Assembly: GCF_003368325.1 (NCBI RefSeq)
Contig: NZ_CP031468.1
Span: forward strand, 110,592 to 174,591
Direction: 5' to 3'
DNA length: 64,000 bases
Source of the DNA: Paraburkholderia caffeinilytica
GTDB taxonomy: Bacteria > Pseudomonadota > Gammaproteobacteria > Burkholderiales > Burkholderiaceae
Under the pieces are notes generated by a model, which did no database searches, was not told the origin of the DNA, and saw only the letters and a program-made list of their open reading frames with translations. Position 1 is the first letter of the stretch. Each line of letters opens with the position of its first letter. A program made the position numbers and the translations under genes. Positions 37,909 to 46,773 of this stretch are shown here, piece after piece.

Positions 37909-39191
37909 GGCTATTCCTCTTGATGGTTGTTGACTGCGCCACCGTACCCGATCGGTGCCGGGTCGCGCAATGGCCGCACTGTTTCTTTGGCATCGCAGGT
38001 AGCCCGTGCACTGGCTCTCCGCCCGCCTCCCGTTTCTTCTCACCTCAACAGCAACGTTCCCATCCGCGTGGGATTCCGTCGCGTGCCGGGCGATGAAGCC
38101 CAGCGCGCGCAAGTGTGCCGTTTCGTCAGTCGCCGGACAGTTTGCGACCAGCAGCTGGCTTTCATTGCTGGCTCGCGTCATCCCAATGCTGCCTGGCGCC
38201 TCCACACCCGGCGCCTGAACGCATCTGAACAGTCGCTCACGGTAACAAAATTAGTTGTGTGCGCGGTAGCACATCACCCATAAAAATTGGGGACATATCA
38301 ATGGCAGTTTTGATAACTGCTACAAGCAATACTGCATTTAATGACCTGAATCCATCGATAGTCAGTCAAACCTCCAGCCTGTCGCCCCTCACCGACGTGT
38401 CTGTCGCAGGGTCGTTGAATCGCTTGGGCGAACTTTGCACGTGCAAAGTTCGGCGCACCTGAGCAAAGGTGAACGTCTATGGTTCCGCTTCCAGCTTTCC
38501 AGACCGGACGCCGGTTTCCGACGGCACCAACCGCCGGGGCGCCCAGCCTGCCGGGCTCCGGCTGTTGCGGTGCTCTCTGCGGCGCACGGGCGTGCCGTGT
38601 GACCTTCTGGCGCATCACGTCAATGCGGTCACCCGCTAGCCGACTTCTTCACCGGGCCCGGTTGCGTGCCATGGCAAGTGTGGGCCATCGCATAAGGGAC
38701 GCCCGCAGCGTGGCCTTGAGGTGAAACCCCAGCGGCAATTCCGGAACTTGGGCCCGTGTCCACAAATGAAGGGGTAGATAGCCCTAAACTATCTACCCCT
38801 TCATTTCACTCATGCAACCGGCTACGTTCGTAGCGGCCTTTACAGGTTTGATGTCGGCCGACGTAGGCGCGGTCCGTTAGTTGCTTTTACGAATAAAAAA
38901 GCAGCAACCTTCGCTGGTCGCTGGCTGGCGCAGATTCGGCTATTCGGAGGGCCATACCGAACCCGAAAGAGGACAACAGTTTGCGCGATCCTCCGCTAAT
39001 GATCGTGCGAGTACGCACGACTCATACCCTGTTTTATCGGTATCGCCAGCGCGGGCTGCCGGCGTCAGGTAACGAGCGCTTATACTCGGCCCATGTTGAC
39101 CTCGCGAATGCCCACGCCGGGCGCGACCGCAATCGGGCCGTCGCGATCGATGTGTGCAAGCTCGTTCATTTTCTTCGCTCAGGTTGATGGT
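37909..39191. other. 1.28-kb region without a firm gene
   Basis: Between HU and the relaxase. A plus-strand frame at 38479-38724 (81 aa, Arg-rich) looks vaguely like short hypothetical entries seen in Burkholderia, but has no ribosome-binding site, so I do not call it. The only strong structure is the 18-bp hairpin at 38764-38806. Confidence 0.4.
38764..38806. repeat. Perfect 18-bp inverted repeat with 7-nt loop
   Basis: AAATGAAGGGGTAGATAG (38764-38781), loop CCCTAAA, then CTATCTACCCCTTCATTT (38789-38806): 18 of 18 pairs. There is no gene ending close by and no T-tract after it, so it is not an ordinary terminator. Confidence 0.7.
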
Positions 39192-42100
39192 TCATCGGTC
39201 AATATCCGGCCCGCTGTCCGGTGCATCCGGATCAGCTGGCGGTGCTACATCCAAGTCGGGATTGGACGGATCTTCCGGGGTGGGTGGCGGCGGATTGCGC
39301 ACAACATCGCGCAGCTCGTCACGCTCCCATGCCTCGCGCTCACGCTGCGCCGCCCGACGTTCCAGCGCTTCGGAATCGAGCTCCGCAAGCCGGACCTGCC
39401 GGATGCTCTCCAGCTCCGGTTGCTCGAACACGATGCGCATACGCGTGTCGGCCGCCACACGCGCCGCGGCCGCCTGGAAGTCATCAGGTCCGGACAGCGA
39501 CAGCGTGCTGCCGAACTTCTGCTGCGCGAAACGCAGCGCAATCTCGATCGCCTCGCGCTCGCTATCCCACAGGCGCAACGTGCGGCCCTCGTCGACGAGG
39601 AACGCCACACCGTCCTTCCGGTAGTCGACCTCGCCGCTGGCCCGCACCTCGTACGTGATCGCCGGGCCCGCGTAGATGATCTCGTTGCGGTCGTAGGCTG
39701 CCGGTCGGTTCACCGCATGAGACGGCGCACTGAAAATGACCGCGCGTTCGTCGTCTGCACGTTTCGTCCGCAGGAGGATCTGCTGCATCCGGCGCAACTC
39801 ACGCAGCGCCCGTTCGTCGCCTTCCTGAGCGCGCTCCTGAAGGAAGTCACGATACCGCTCGGTCAAGGGCCGGCTTGCGGCGCCCTTCAGCGCATCCCGC
39901 TCTTTCGCGATCTGCACACGCAGCGCAGCCTCTGCCTCAAGGCGCGCAACACGTGCCGCGGAAAGCTGCTCGCGGCGCTGCGCACCTGACAGGTCCATGC
40001 GCGGGCGTTCAACCAGCGCGCTACGGGCACTGTAGAACTCGGATTTGACCGCCTTTCGCCGCTCACTCTCATGATCGGCCTGCGCATCCCACGCGCGACG
40101 TAGCTCGTTCCGGTATGCCGATCGCCATTGCTGGAACTCGCCCCATAGGTCCCGTTCAGGCGCACGCCTCTGTGCATGCTCCGGATCACGTCCTGTCTGT
40201 GCACGATAGGTCTCGCGCAGCAGCTCAGCCGCCTCCTCCCATGACAGGTTCATCTCCTTGGTGAGGAAGTCAGACACATTCAGATTGCGCGAGCCGGCCT
40301 GGATCCTGTCACCGCCGTCCGCGCCTTTACCGATCGAATACTTTTCGACGATCACTCCGTGCGTATGCGCGAGCACGGCCAGCAACCGGCCCGCGTCGAG
40401 CGTCGCGCGAATCTCTGTGAACTCATCCCGCTCCCGGGCACGTCGCACCGTGCGAGCCTCGGACAGGTCACGCGCAAACTGGTCGCAAACGGTATCGGCT
40501 GCCCGGCCCGTCGATGCGCGCGCACCTGCATTGAAATCGACCGACGCCGCGTCCGTCGGCAGCGGCGTATCAGTTGGCCGGATCTCGAACGGCAGCGATT
40601 CGATCGCATCGAACGATTGCACATCCGCGAGGCTGCGGATTTCCTCACGCGGTCCGAACCCTGCAGGCAGGCCGCCGCCGCTCAGACCAAAAGGCTCGCG
40701 TGAGCCGAACGGTCCTCCTGCCCGCATGAACTTCCCGGCAGCGGTGCGGGTGAGACGCGTCCGCCCTGCCTCGTCGGCCTGGTCCCACGCGACAAACATG
40801 CGATCTACGATCGCTTTCCATTCAGGCTCGCCGGCGGAACTGTCAATGGCATCGGGTTCGCCCGACCATTGCCACCGATCCTCGAACTCGCCGTAATTGC
40901 GGCCCACGTCGAAACCGCCCTCGGCACCTTCGCGCCATCGCGGCAGTGGCACCGAAATGACTAGCTGTTCTCTTCCCGCTCGCTCGCGATCGCCAGACCA
41001 TCGCAGTGCGTCAATTCGTTCGGCTTGCTGGTTTCCCAGCTCCAGTAATGCATCAGCCGGCAGAAGCACTTGACGTCGCGCGGCGTCGCCATCCACACCG
41101 CGGCCGGGCATGCCATGCACACGGTGGGCGGATTGGGACGGCGCGCCGGATCGATCGAAGCGAGCGTCAAAGTCGTGATCCGCTCCGGCTCGCCATCGCC
41201 CCGTGATTTCGCGGTGCGCGCGTTCGAGCTCGTTCCACCATTGCTGCGACTGCCCTGTCCTTTCCGGTTCCCGCCCGGCACCGCGCTCTCGCGCCCGCCC
41301 TCCTGCTCCGGCGGCTCCCATCCGCTTCCAATCTCGCCAGTGTCCGGATCGATCGTGGCGCTGTTGTGTTCGCTCTCGTGTGCGTTCATTAAGCCCTCCT
41401 GTTGCGTCATAGAACCGCTGTTCGCGGTGATCGAGAATGCGCCGCTGCTCCGCCGGCGGCGCTGCCTGATACGTCTTGTAAAAACTGCTGCCGCTGTTCA
41501 GATACTTGATCTCTCTCGCGCGCGTGTCGTGCCACGTCTCGAGCGAATCGAGATAGATCCGCGGCGTATCGCGCGGTACGCCTGGCTCGACGTACTGCGC
41601 ATGCACATTCGATTCGAGCGCCTCACGCTTGGCCGTAGCATCGAGCTCGATGAACTCGCGCGAAAACACGAACTCCTTCAGGTTCACACCCTTCGCGGCA
41701 CCGGGCGGTTTGACGTTCTCGTACTCCGACTCCCTGCCGGCATTGCGTGTGCGCGTCTCGCCGTACTCCGTGATCAAGGCCCTGAAGTCGTCATACCGGG
41801 TCACATCACGCGTCATCACTGCCTCAAGAATCGAGGCCTTCAGCTCGCGGTTAGCGCCCTCGAACACATCGCCCTTGTACCGGCTGATCATTTCGGACGC
41901 GTCCGTGAACTGCACACGCCGGTTGTCCTTTGGGCTCGCCAGTCCGTACTTCGCGTTAATGTGCTCCTGAAAAGCCTCCAGATACCGCTCGTTATGGTCA
42001 ACCTTCCCGAACGGATCAAGCCGTCTGCCCGTTACCAGATTCATTTCCGGGATCACCACATGCACGTGAACCTTGCGCTCGACAGCCTCGCCCGTCTTGC

Positions 42101-42434
42101 GGTCCGCATAGCTCTTGATCCGCGGCACATGCGCTTCGGCGTAGAAGTTGTATTCGTCCCGACGGTATGCGGCAAACGCAAACGCCTCGAACTCGCGCAC
42201 GATCTCACCCAGCAGCTCGCGGTCGACCTCGTCTTCCTTGAAAGACAGCGTGACATTCAGGTAGCGTTCAGCGTCCGTGTCGATCGACTGGATGATGTCG
42301 TTCGTCAGATCGAGATCGCCGGCGAGTATCACGCGCTCGTCCATCTCGTCGCGTTCCATTTCGCGACCCTGCTTCTGGCCCTTCTCCAGGTATGCCTTGA
42401 TCCCGTCGTGATAGCCGCGTACGCGTATGAGCAT
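39192..42434 (-). CDS. Relaxase (MobA/TraI type) with C-terminal LPD7-like domain
   Basis: 1080 aa open frame. Residues 1-250 form the HUH relaxase domain: Y8 in RVRGYHDG is a candidate nicking Tyr, and KVHVHVVIPEMN (121-132) supplies two metal-ligand His residues, with H102 a possible third. Residues about 930-1020 (IIYAGPAITYEVRASGEVDY, AIEIALRFAQQKFGSTLSLS) resemble the LPD7 domain often fused to relaxases. It would nick at oriT and lead the strand into a recipient. Upstream on the same strand are MobC and two small genes. Residues about 348-491 lie over a second gene in another frame and look compositionally poor there. Confidence 0.8.
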   Translation of the reverse strand: MLIRVRGYHDGIKAYLEKGQKQGREMERDEMDERVILAGDLDLTNDIIQSIDTDAERYLNVTLSFKEDEVDRELLGEIVREFEAFAFAAYRRDEYNFYAEAHVPRIKSYADRKTGEAVERKVHVHVVIPEMNLVTGRRLDPFGKVDHNERYLEAFQEHINAKYGLASPKDNRRVQFTDASEMISRYKGDVFEGANRELKASILEAVMTRDVTRYDDFRALITEYGETRTRNAGRESEYENVKPPGAAKGVNLKEFVFSREFIELDATAKREALESNVHAQYVEPGVPRDTPRIYLDSLETWHDTRAREIKYLNSGSSFYKTYQAAPPAEQRRILDHREQRFYDATGGLNERTRERTQQRHDRSGHWRDWKRMGAAGAGGRARERGAGREPERTGQSQQWWNELERAHREITGRWRAGADHDFDARFDRSGAPSQSAHRVHGMPGRGVDGDAARRQVLLPADALLELGNQQAERIDALRWSGDRERAGREQLVISVPLPRWREGAEGGFDVGRNYGEFEDRWQWSGEPDAIDSSAGEPEWKAIVDRMFVAWDQADEAGRTRLTRTAAGKFMRAGGPFGSREPFGLSGGGLPAGFGPREEIRSLADVQSFDAIESLPFEIRPTDTPLPTDAASVDFNAGARASTGRAADTVCDQFARDLSEARTVRRARERDEFTEIRATLDAGRLLAVLAHTHGVIVEKYSIGKGADGGDRIQAGSRNLNVSDFLTKEMNLSWEEAAELLRETYRAQTGRDPEHAQRRAPERDLWGEFQQWRSAYRNELRRAWDAQADHESERRKAVKSEFYSARSALVERPRMDLSGAQRREQLSAARVARLEAEAALRVQIAKERDALKGAASRPLTERYRDFLQERAQEGDERALRELRRMQQILLRTKRADDERAVIFSAPSHAVNRPAAYDRNEIIYAGPAITYEVRASGEVDYRKDGVAFLVDEGRTLRLWDSEREAIEIALRFAQQKFGSTLSLSGPDDFQAAAARVAADTRMRIVFEQPELESIRQVRLAELDSEALERRAAQREREAWERDELRDVVRNPPPPTPEDPSNPDLDVAPPADPDAPDSGPDIDR
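40961..41389 (-). CDS. Cys-rich conjugation-associated protein nested inside the relaxase gene
   Basis: 142 aa, read in the +1 frame relative to the relaxase on the same strand. It has an excellent ribosome-binding site, AGGAGG 5 nt before ATG 41389. The C-terminal part reads TVCMACPAAVWMATPRDVKCF and CRLMHYWSWETSKPNELTHCDG, a CxxCP...C.C...C pattern that I associate with small proteins in plasmid and ICE transfer regions. Third codon positions here are mostly G/C, as in the neighbouring genes. Function unknown; a zinc-binding fold is plausible. Confidence 0.65.
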   Translation of the reverse strand: MNAHESEHNSATIDPDTGEIGSGWEPPEQEGGRESAVPGGNRKGQGSRSNGGTSSNARTAKSRGDGEPERITTLTLASIDPARRPNPPTVCMACPAAVWMATPRDVKCFCRLMHYWSWETSKPNELTHCDGLAIASEREENS

Positions 42435-42438
42435 CGTC

Positions 42439-42672
42439 CTACTCCAGCATCCCGCGCTCGGCGAGCCAGCGCTCAGCCCCTTCGATGCGCAAAAGCAGCG
42501 TGCTGTTCACGATCGACAGCAGCAGATGGCCAGCGGCATCGACAGCCGCCCGGGCGCTGTCGCAGTCCGGCTGCGTCAGCGTACGCGCACCGTCATGGTC
42601 GCGATCGAAGTGCAGCTTCGTCTCCAGCTCGATGACCGCCATGATGGCGGCCTGCTTTTGATCCATTCCCAT
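42439..42672 (-). CDS. Small mob-operon protein, unknown
   Basis: 77 aa, squeezed between mobC (5-bp gap) and the relaxase (4-bp gap), so surely cotranscribed and probably coupled in translation. It is mostly helical by eye: QKQAAIMAVIELETKLHFDRD, ARAAVDAAGHLLLSIVNSTLL. I do not recognise it. Confidence 0.65.
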   Translation of the reverse strand: MGMDQKQAAIMAVIELETKLHFDRDHDGARTLTQPDCDSARAAVDAAGHLLLSIVNSTLLLRIEGAERWLAERGMLE

Positions 42673-42677
42673 CGATA

Positions 42678-43043
42678 TCAGTCGACCTTGTTCAGGGTTG
42701 CCTTGAGGTACTGCCCGATGAGCTGCAATTGCGCGAGCAGTTGCTCGTAGGTCGCCTCCGAAAGCTTCCCGCGAACGTGCTCCGAGTTCGCGCGGTGGGC
42801 AATCTGGTTCAGGTTGTTGCTGGTCTTGTTGAAGATGTACAGCAACCGCTTGCGGTCTCCGCTCGCCACCGGGCGCGCAATCACCTGCGTACGGTTGGTG
42901 AGCACCGCCTGCCTGAAAAACTCTGATTGCGTCATCCCGCTTTGCGCCACCTTGGCAAGGTACGCTGCGCGATCCGCATCCGACAGACGGAACGCGATCG
43001 GCTTGCCCAGCCCTGCCCCGTCATTGCTCTTCTGCCGTGGCAT
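42678..43043 (-). CDS. mobC: Relaxosome accessory protein MobC-like
   Basis: 121 aa. FRLSDADRAAYLAKVAQSGMTQSEFFRQAVLTNRT has the ribbon-helix-helix look of MobC/TraJ-type proteins; RLLYIFNKTSNNLNQIAHRANSE is the classic MobC C-terminal motif (ln.l.NQiA...N). It binds near oriT and helps the relaxase. Its start overlaps the stop of the preceding small gene (TAATG). Confidence 0.87.
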   Translation of the reverse strand: MPRQKSNDGAGLGKPIAFRLSDADRAAYLAKVAQSGMTQSEFFRQAVLTNRTQVIARPVASGDRKRLLYIFNKTSNNLNQIAHRANSEHVRGKLSEATYEQLLAQLQLIGQYLKATLNKVD

Positions 43044-43300
43044 TACCAGAGCCCCGTCGAACGACTACGGTCGATCTCGGCGCCGACCATCGCGAACGGC
43101 CTGCCGTCGTCCTCGATCGGATGCGCGCGAAACTCGTATTCCGGCCACCGCAACTCGCACTCGCGCAGCGCGCGCATTGCCTGGTCACCCGTCATTGGCA
43201 ACGTATAGCCTGCCCACGGCAGATAACGCGGCTCGCTGCCGCGCTCGTCGGCACGCGGCCCCACTACAAGCTGGATCACCCATTCACTGCTCGGAATCAT
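43043..43300 (-). CDS. Hypothetical protein, first gene of the mob operon
   Basis: 85 aa from ATG 43300 (MIPSSEWVIQLVVGPRADERG). The stop overlaps the mobC start by one base, so it belongs to the same transcript. No family recognised. An ATG nine codons earlier is possible. Confidence 0.6.
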   Translation of the reverse strand: MIPSSEWVIQLVVGPRADERGSEPRYLPWAGYTLPMTGDQAMRALRECELRWPEYEFRAHPIEDDGRPFAMVGAEIDRSRSTGLW

Positions 43301-43398
43301 CGCCAGACCTCCGTATTCATTACGCATACCAGGCAGTGCTTAGTGTCAGTAACGGAGTTGCCGACACGCGGACGCGGCAATAGACCGCGGCGGGGTTT

Positions 43399-43455
43399 CA
43401 AAGGGGCCCGCCCCTTTGGCACGAAATATTTTACGGAACGCGTAGCGTTACGTAA
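43399..43455. other. Candidate oriT region with two inverted repeats
   Basis: Between the divergent mob operon (start 43300) and the 43633 gene. CAAAGGGGC/GCCCCTTTG (43399-43407/43410-43418) is a perfect 9-bp dyad. TTACGGAACGC/GCGTTACGTAA (43431-43441/43445-43455) is an 11-bp dyad with one mismatch. A dyad beside mobC and the relaxase, in an otherwise empty 330-bp intergenic stretch, is where oriT is expected. The nick site cannot be placed. Confidence 0.45.
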
Positions 43456-43632
43456 ACATATTCGACGTGCCTCGCCCCGCTCTTGCCACACATTATTTCC
43501 TACGCATATTCTACGCCCCTACTACACCAGTACATCACGCATTGCGTGGGAGTACTACCCAATACAACCTTGCCCCTACATGCTGTCGTCATTCATACTA
43601 CGTCCATACTACATTTATTCGCCATTTCCCCA

Positions 43633-44154
43633 ATGGATCACGAACAACTTGCTTCCGCGCTGCGCCGCCTTGCCAGCACAAGCCCGAAACGCAGTAAAGC
43701 TTCCCATCTCAAGGCCCTCCTTCCGGACATTGAGGCGGCGCTCGCCGCTCGCGTTCCCGCCGCTGATATCCTGAATACCTTGCGCGAACAGGGACTCGAT
43801 ATCTCCCTTCGGACGTTTCACGGAACCCTGTACAGGCTTCGAAAGATCACCTCTCCGCCCGATTCCGGCAGCAAATCCGGCGCTGCGGCAGCCCGCCCCA
43901 GCGCCCCGCCCCCCGTTACAGCCTCCCGAGCGACAGCCCCTCTCGAAACGCACAAGCCTACCCCTCCCACGACCGATGCACCGGCACCGGCACAGACTCG
44001 CATCAAAACCTTCGAGCAATTGCAGTCTGAGAATCCCCACCTCTCAAGCATGCAGTTGAACCGCCTCTACGCCGAACAGTACGGCGAACCTCGCGTGAGC
44101 AATGCCGATATTGATGCACTCAAGAAAAAATACCCTCAGCACGCGAAACCCTGA
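43633..44154 (+). CDS. Hypothetical plasmid protein divergent from mob operon
   Basis: 173 aa. Residues 1-75 (LASALRRLASTSPKRSKASH, ADILNTLREQGLDISLRTFH, GTLYRLRKI) look like a small helical HTH domain. A Pro/Ala/Thr-rich linker follows (about 80-125), then a second small domain KTFEQLQSENPHLSSMQLNR. The pattern resembles TraK/StbC-like oriT-side proteins, but the match is weak. The position opposite mobC favours a relaxosome or mob-regulator role. Confidence 0.55.
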   Translation: MDHEQLASALRRLASTSPKRSKASHLKALLPDIEAALAARVPAADILNTLREQGLDISLRTFHGTLYRLRKITSPPDSGSKSGAAAARPSAPPPVTASRATAPLETHKPTPPTTDAPAPAQTRIKTFEQLQSENPHLSSMQLNRLYAEQYGEPRVSNADIDALKKKYPQHAKP

Positions 44155-44376
44155 GCCGCATCGGCCCGCCGCACTGCGCCGGGTCGGGCCGCTCCCCATG
44201 CATCCTGCATGGGTCCCCGTGGCCCTCGATACGGGCGCGCGGCGCGCGCGATACCACCCTGGTTCGCACACGCAGTTACATTCTGTTTCGCAAAACGCGG
44301 CGCCTTCAGGCGTGCTCCTTGGCACAATCGCCCTGCCCCTGCCTAGTCCCCAAAGCCATGCGGTAGGAGCCTCGGA

Positions 44377-44406
44377 AAGCCGGTCTGCGTACCGGCTTCT
44401 TTTTTT
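44377..44406 (+). terminator. Rho-independent terminator
   Basis: AAGCCGGT-CTGCGT-ACCGGCTT (8-bp stem, 44377-44398), then CTTTTTTT. It is about 220 bp after the stop of the 43633 gene. Confidence 0.75.
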
Positions 44407-44426
44407 CCTGTGCAGAACCCGTAAAG

Positions 44427-44461
44427 CAAAAAGCCGCCCGGGCGTTCACCCGGACGGCGGC
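44427..44461 (-). terminator. Rho-independent terminator of the ParB-like gene
   Basis: Read on the minus strand: GCCGCCGTCCGGG, short loop, CCCGGGCGGC, then TTTTTGC. The stem has a small bulge. It is 38 bp after the stop of the minus-strand gene at 44499 and back to back with the plus-strand terminator, insulating the two units. Confidence 0.65.
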
Positions 44462-44498
44462 ATGTGACAACCCGCACTTACGCGAAGTGCATCACGGC

Positions 44499-46553
44499 TC
44501 AGGCGACTTCGGCTTCCTCCGCGTCCCCGTCGTTGCACTCATCCTGCGTGCTATCGGCATCGCTTTCCCCGTCATCCTCCCATTGGCCGTACGTGACGTG
44601 TTCCGGCACCTCACGGTTGCGCAGCACTTCCGGCAACCAGCCCGCGTCCGTCATGCGAAGCTCGGCGGCAGCTGCGGCATCGCCCTTTTTCAGCCCGCGC
44701 AGTTCGCCTGCGGCCTGCGGCGAAACCGTCTCGCCGACGACGGTCACGATACGATCTTTCGGGACGTGCTCGAAATACCCTGCACGCGTTGGCTTCCAGT
44801 AGCGCGTGAGGTCCAGTTCCAGCGTGTTCGCCACTTCGTTGACCGGGTGCGCCCGGTCAACGGGACTGATGCTGTCTACCGTCGCGGCCACGCAGAATGC
44901 AAACAGGTTTGACATCACGTCCACATCCTGTTGCAGCAGCCACGCGAGCAGTTCATCGGTGCGCTTCGGCAGCATCCGGCTCCACTTCGCCCGCTCGCCT
45001 TCAAACGCCTTCCATGCAGCGCTGTCGGCCATGTCGTCGGCGTTCGACACCAGCGCATCGCGCGATGTATGCACGTCGATCCGCACCGCATGGTCGATGT
45101 ATGACTGTCGGTACACGTCATCGAACACAGCCGGAATCATCCGGTACATCAGCACGGCCAGCGCAACGGTCGGCTGCTGCGCAAGCTCGATCTGTACCGC
45201 AGCCGTGCGGTGCGCGGTAAGCCGTTTGCACAGCTTTTCGCCGTGCAGGGGCCGGGCCTTCGCGGGCAGGTCGCGATTTCGCTGCGCATGCGCGAAGTGA
45301 GCGATACTGCCCGCGTCTGCGTCGTTGATTTCCCGGCACCGCAGGCCGCGCGTGATCTGCACCTTCCCGTCCTCGTCAATGGCGACGAACGCACCGGCCT
45401 GCTTCATGTCGTCGGCGGCGAATGTTTCGAAGCGCTCGGCATAGGCGTCAACAGCAGCCGAAGCATCGTTGAGCGCGTTGTCCAGCTTTTCCCAAAGCGC
45501 CTCGTCTTCCTCGCCGTCCTGATCGGCGTAATACGCATCAAGCGCGGCCTTCGCCTCGTCGCGCGTGGCAACAAGCTTCGCAAGCTCGGCCTTTTCCGCT
45601 TTGGTCGGCTTGCGCGTGGTCGATGCGATCCGGTCGTACTGGAACAGTTCGGCCTGGTCACAGCGGGTCCGCGTTTCCACGAAACACCAGCCCTCAGTGG
45701 CCACGGCTTGGGATAGCTCGATCAGGCGGTCAGTTGCCAGGCGATGCAGCAGGTCAGCGTCCGCGATGTATCCGGCGTTCTGGTCGTCGGAAAACAGATC
45801 GCGACGCACGTAGCCGCCTGCCGCCTCGTAAGCGTCTAGCCCGACAAACTTCGCGAGCGGATTCTCGCTGGCGTCGAGCTCCGCTTTCGTCAGCGCTGCG
45901 CGCAGTTCGGATGGTCGGCGTTGCCAGGCATTTGGGGCATCGTTCCACACGCGTTCCTGCGTCGCGTGATCGTCGGCCAGTGCAAGCACCTTCGCCTGCT
46001 CATAATCCAGCTTGTCGTCGCGCAGCAGGTCAAGCAGCGCCGGAGCGAGGTTCGAAATTTTCAGTGCACGGCGCACCACCATTTCGGAGACTTTGAACAG
46101 CGCCGCGACGTGGGCCACACTTTTGCCATCCTCCGTGAGCAGGCGGAACGCTACGCTTTCATCTGCGATCGACATGGCTTCCCGTTCCCGGTTCTCGATC
46201 AGCGACGCAGCCACCGCCTCGCCATCACTTACGATCAGCACCGGCACCAGGTAATCCTTAGTAATGTGCCCCTGCGAAAACAGCAGGTCCAGCGCAGCGA
46301 GCCGCCGTTGTCCGGCGCACACGCCGAGCTTCGGCACCTTCGCGCGGCCTTTCATCTCATGCACGACGAGATTCTGTATCAGTCCTTTCCCGGCAATTGT
46401 TCCGGCCAGCGCCTCGATGCCGGTGGGTGCCTTTTTGCGGATATTCAGCGGTGAGCGGCACAGCCGTCCGTACGGGACGTATTCGATCTGCGCTTCGTTG
46501 CCGAAGTTAGCTTCGAGAACGGATTCAGTTACACGGATTTCAACGACTTCCAT
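44499..46553 (-). CDS. Large ParB/Srx-fold plasmid protein
   Basis: 684 aa. Residues 30-130 carry a ParB-type N-terminal domain: SPLNIRKKAPTGIEALAGTI (compare NPR...l..LA.SI), GLIQNLVVHEMKG, VCAGQRRLAALDLL (the GERR-like box as GQRR) and ENREREAMSIADE. An HTH follows (HVAALFKVSEMVVRRALKIS, LLRDDKLDYEQAKVLAL). The remaining 450 residues are acidic and of unknown role. GGAGG lies 8 nt before ATG 46553. This is not the partition ParB (56790); such long ParB-like proteins are common plasmid accessory genes, sometimes described as nucleases. Confidence 0.8.
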   Translation of the reverse strand: MEVVEIRVTESVLEANFGNEAQIEYVPYGRLCRSPLNIRKKAPTGIEALAGTIAGKGLIQNLVVHEMKGRAKVPKLGVCAGQRRLAALDLLFSQGHITKDYLVPVLIVSDGEAVAASLIENREREAMSIADESVAFRLLTEDGKSVAHVAALFKVSEMVVRRALKISNLAPALLDLLRDDKLDYEQAKVLALADDHATQERVWNDAPNAWQRRPSELRAALTKAELDASENPLAKFVGLDAYEAAGGYVRRDLFSDDQNAGYIADADLLHRLATDRLIELSQAVATEGWCFVETRTRCDQAELFQYDRIASTTRKPTKAEKAELAKLVATRDEAKAALDAYYADQDGEEDEALWEKLDNALNDASAAVDAYAERFETFAADDMKQAGAFVAIDEDGKVQITRGLRCREINDADAGSIAHFAHAQRNRDLPAKARPLHGEKLCKRLTAHRTAAVQIELAQQPTVALAVLMYRMIPAVFDDVYRQSYIDHAVRIDVHTSRDALVSNADDMADSAAWKAFEGERAKWSRMLPKRTDELLAWLLQQDVDVMSNLFAFCVAATVDSISPVDRAHPVNEVANTLELDLTRYWKPTRAGYFEHVPKDRIVTVVGETVSPQAAGELRGLKKGDAAAAAELRMTDAGWLPEVLRNREVPEHVTYGQWEDDGESDADSTQDECNDGDAEEAEVA

Positions 46554-46562
46554 TATGGATGC

Positions 46563-46767
46563 CTCCGGAAATGGGCCGCAGCGGAATGCCGGGCCACACT
46601 GATATGATAGGTCGAATTGCCCTTATAGCACGTAATTATTCGATTTATATTTTAAATTGATTTATCTTTATGATTGAAACATGGGATCGTTAAAATCTTG
46701 ATGTAACGGTCAATACGACCTAATATAAAAGCGTGGCCCGGCATTCCGCTGCGGCCCATTTCCGGAG
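46563..46767. promoter_or_regulatory. Divergent promoter region with 35-bp perfect inverted duplication
   Basis: 46563-46597 is the exact reverse complement of 46733-46767 (35 of 35). Similarity continues inwards, weaker, to about 46612 and 46716 (TAGGTCGAATTG against TAGGTCGTATTG). The outer ends contain the GGAG ribosome-binding sites of both divergent genes, so the two mRNAs start with nearly the same leader. The plus-strand promoter is good: TTGATG (46698-46703), 17 bp, TAATAT (46721-46726). The centre is very AT-rich. Confidence 0.75.
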
Positions 46768-46773
46768 ATAACC

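Noticed and set aside
38479..38724. 81-codon Arg-rich frame in the gene-free region
   Set aside because: It looks a little like database hypotheticals, but without a ribosome-binding site or family I cannot support it.
41070..42635. 521-codon plus-strand open frame opposite the relaxase and mob genes
   Set aside because: It is antisense to the relaxase, has no family features or ribosome-binding site, and is explained by high GC keeping complementary frames open.
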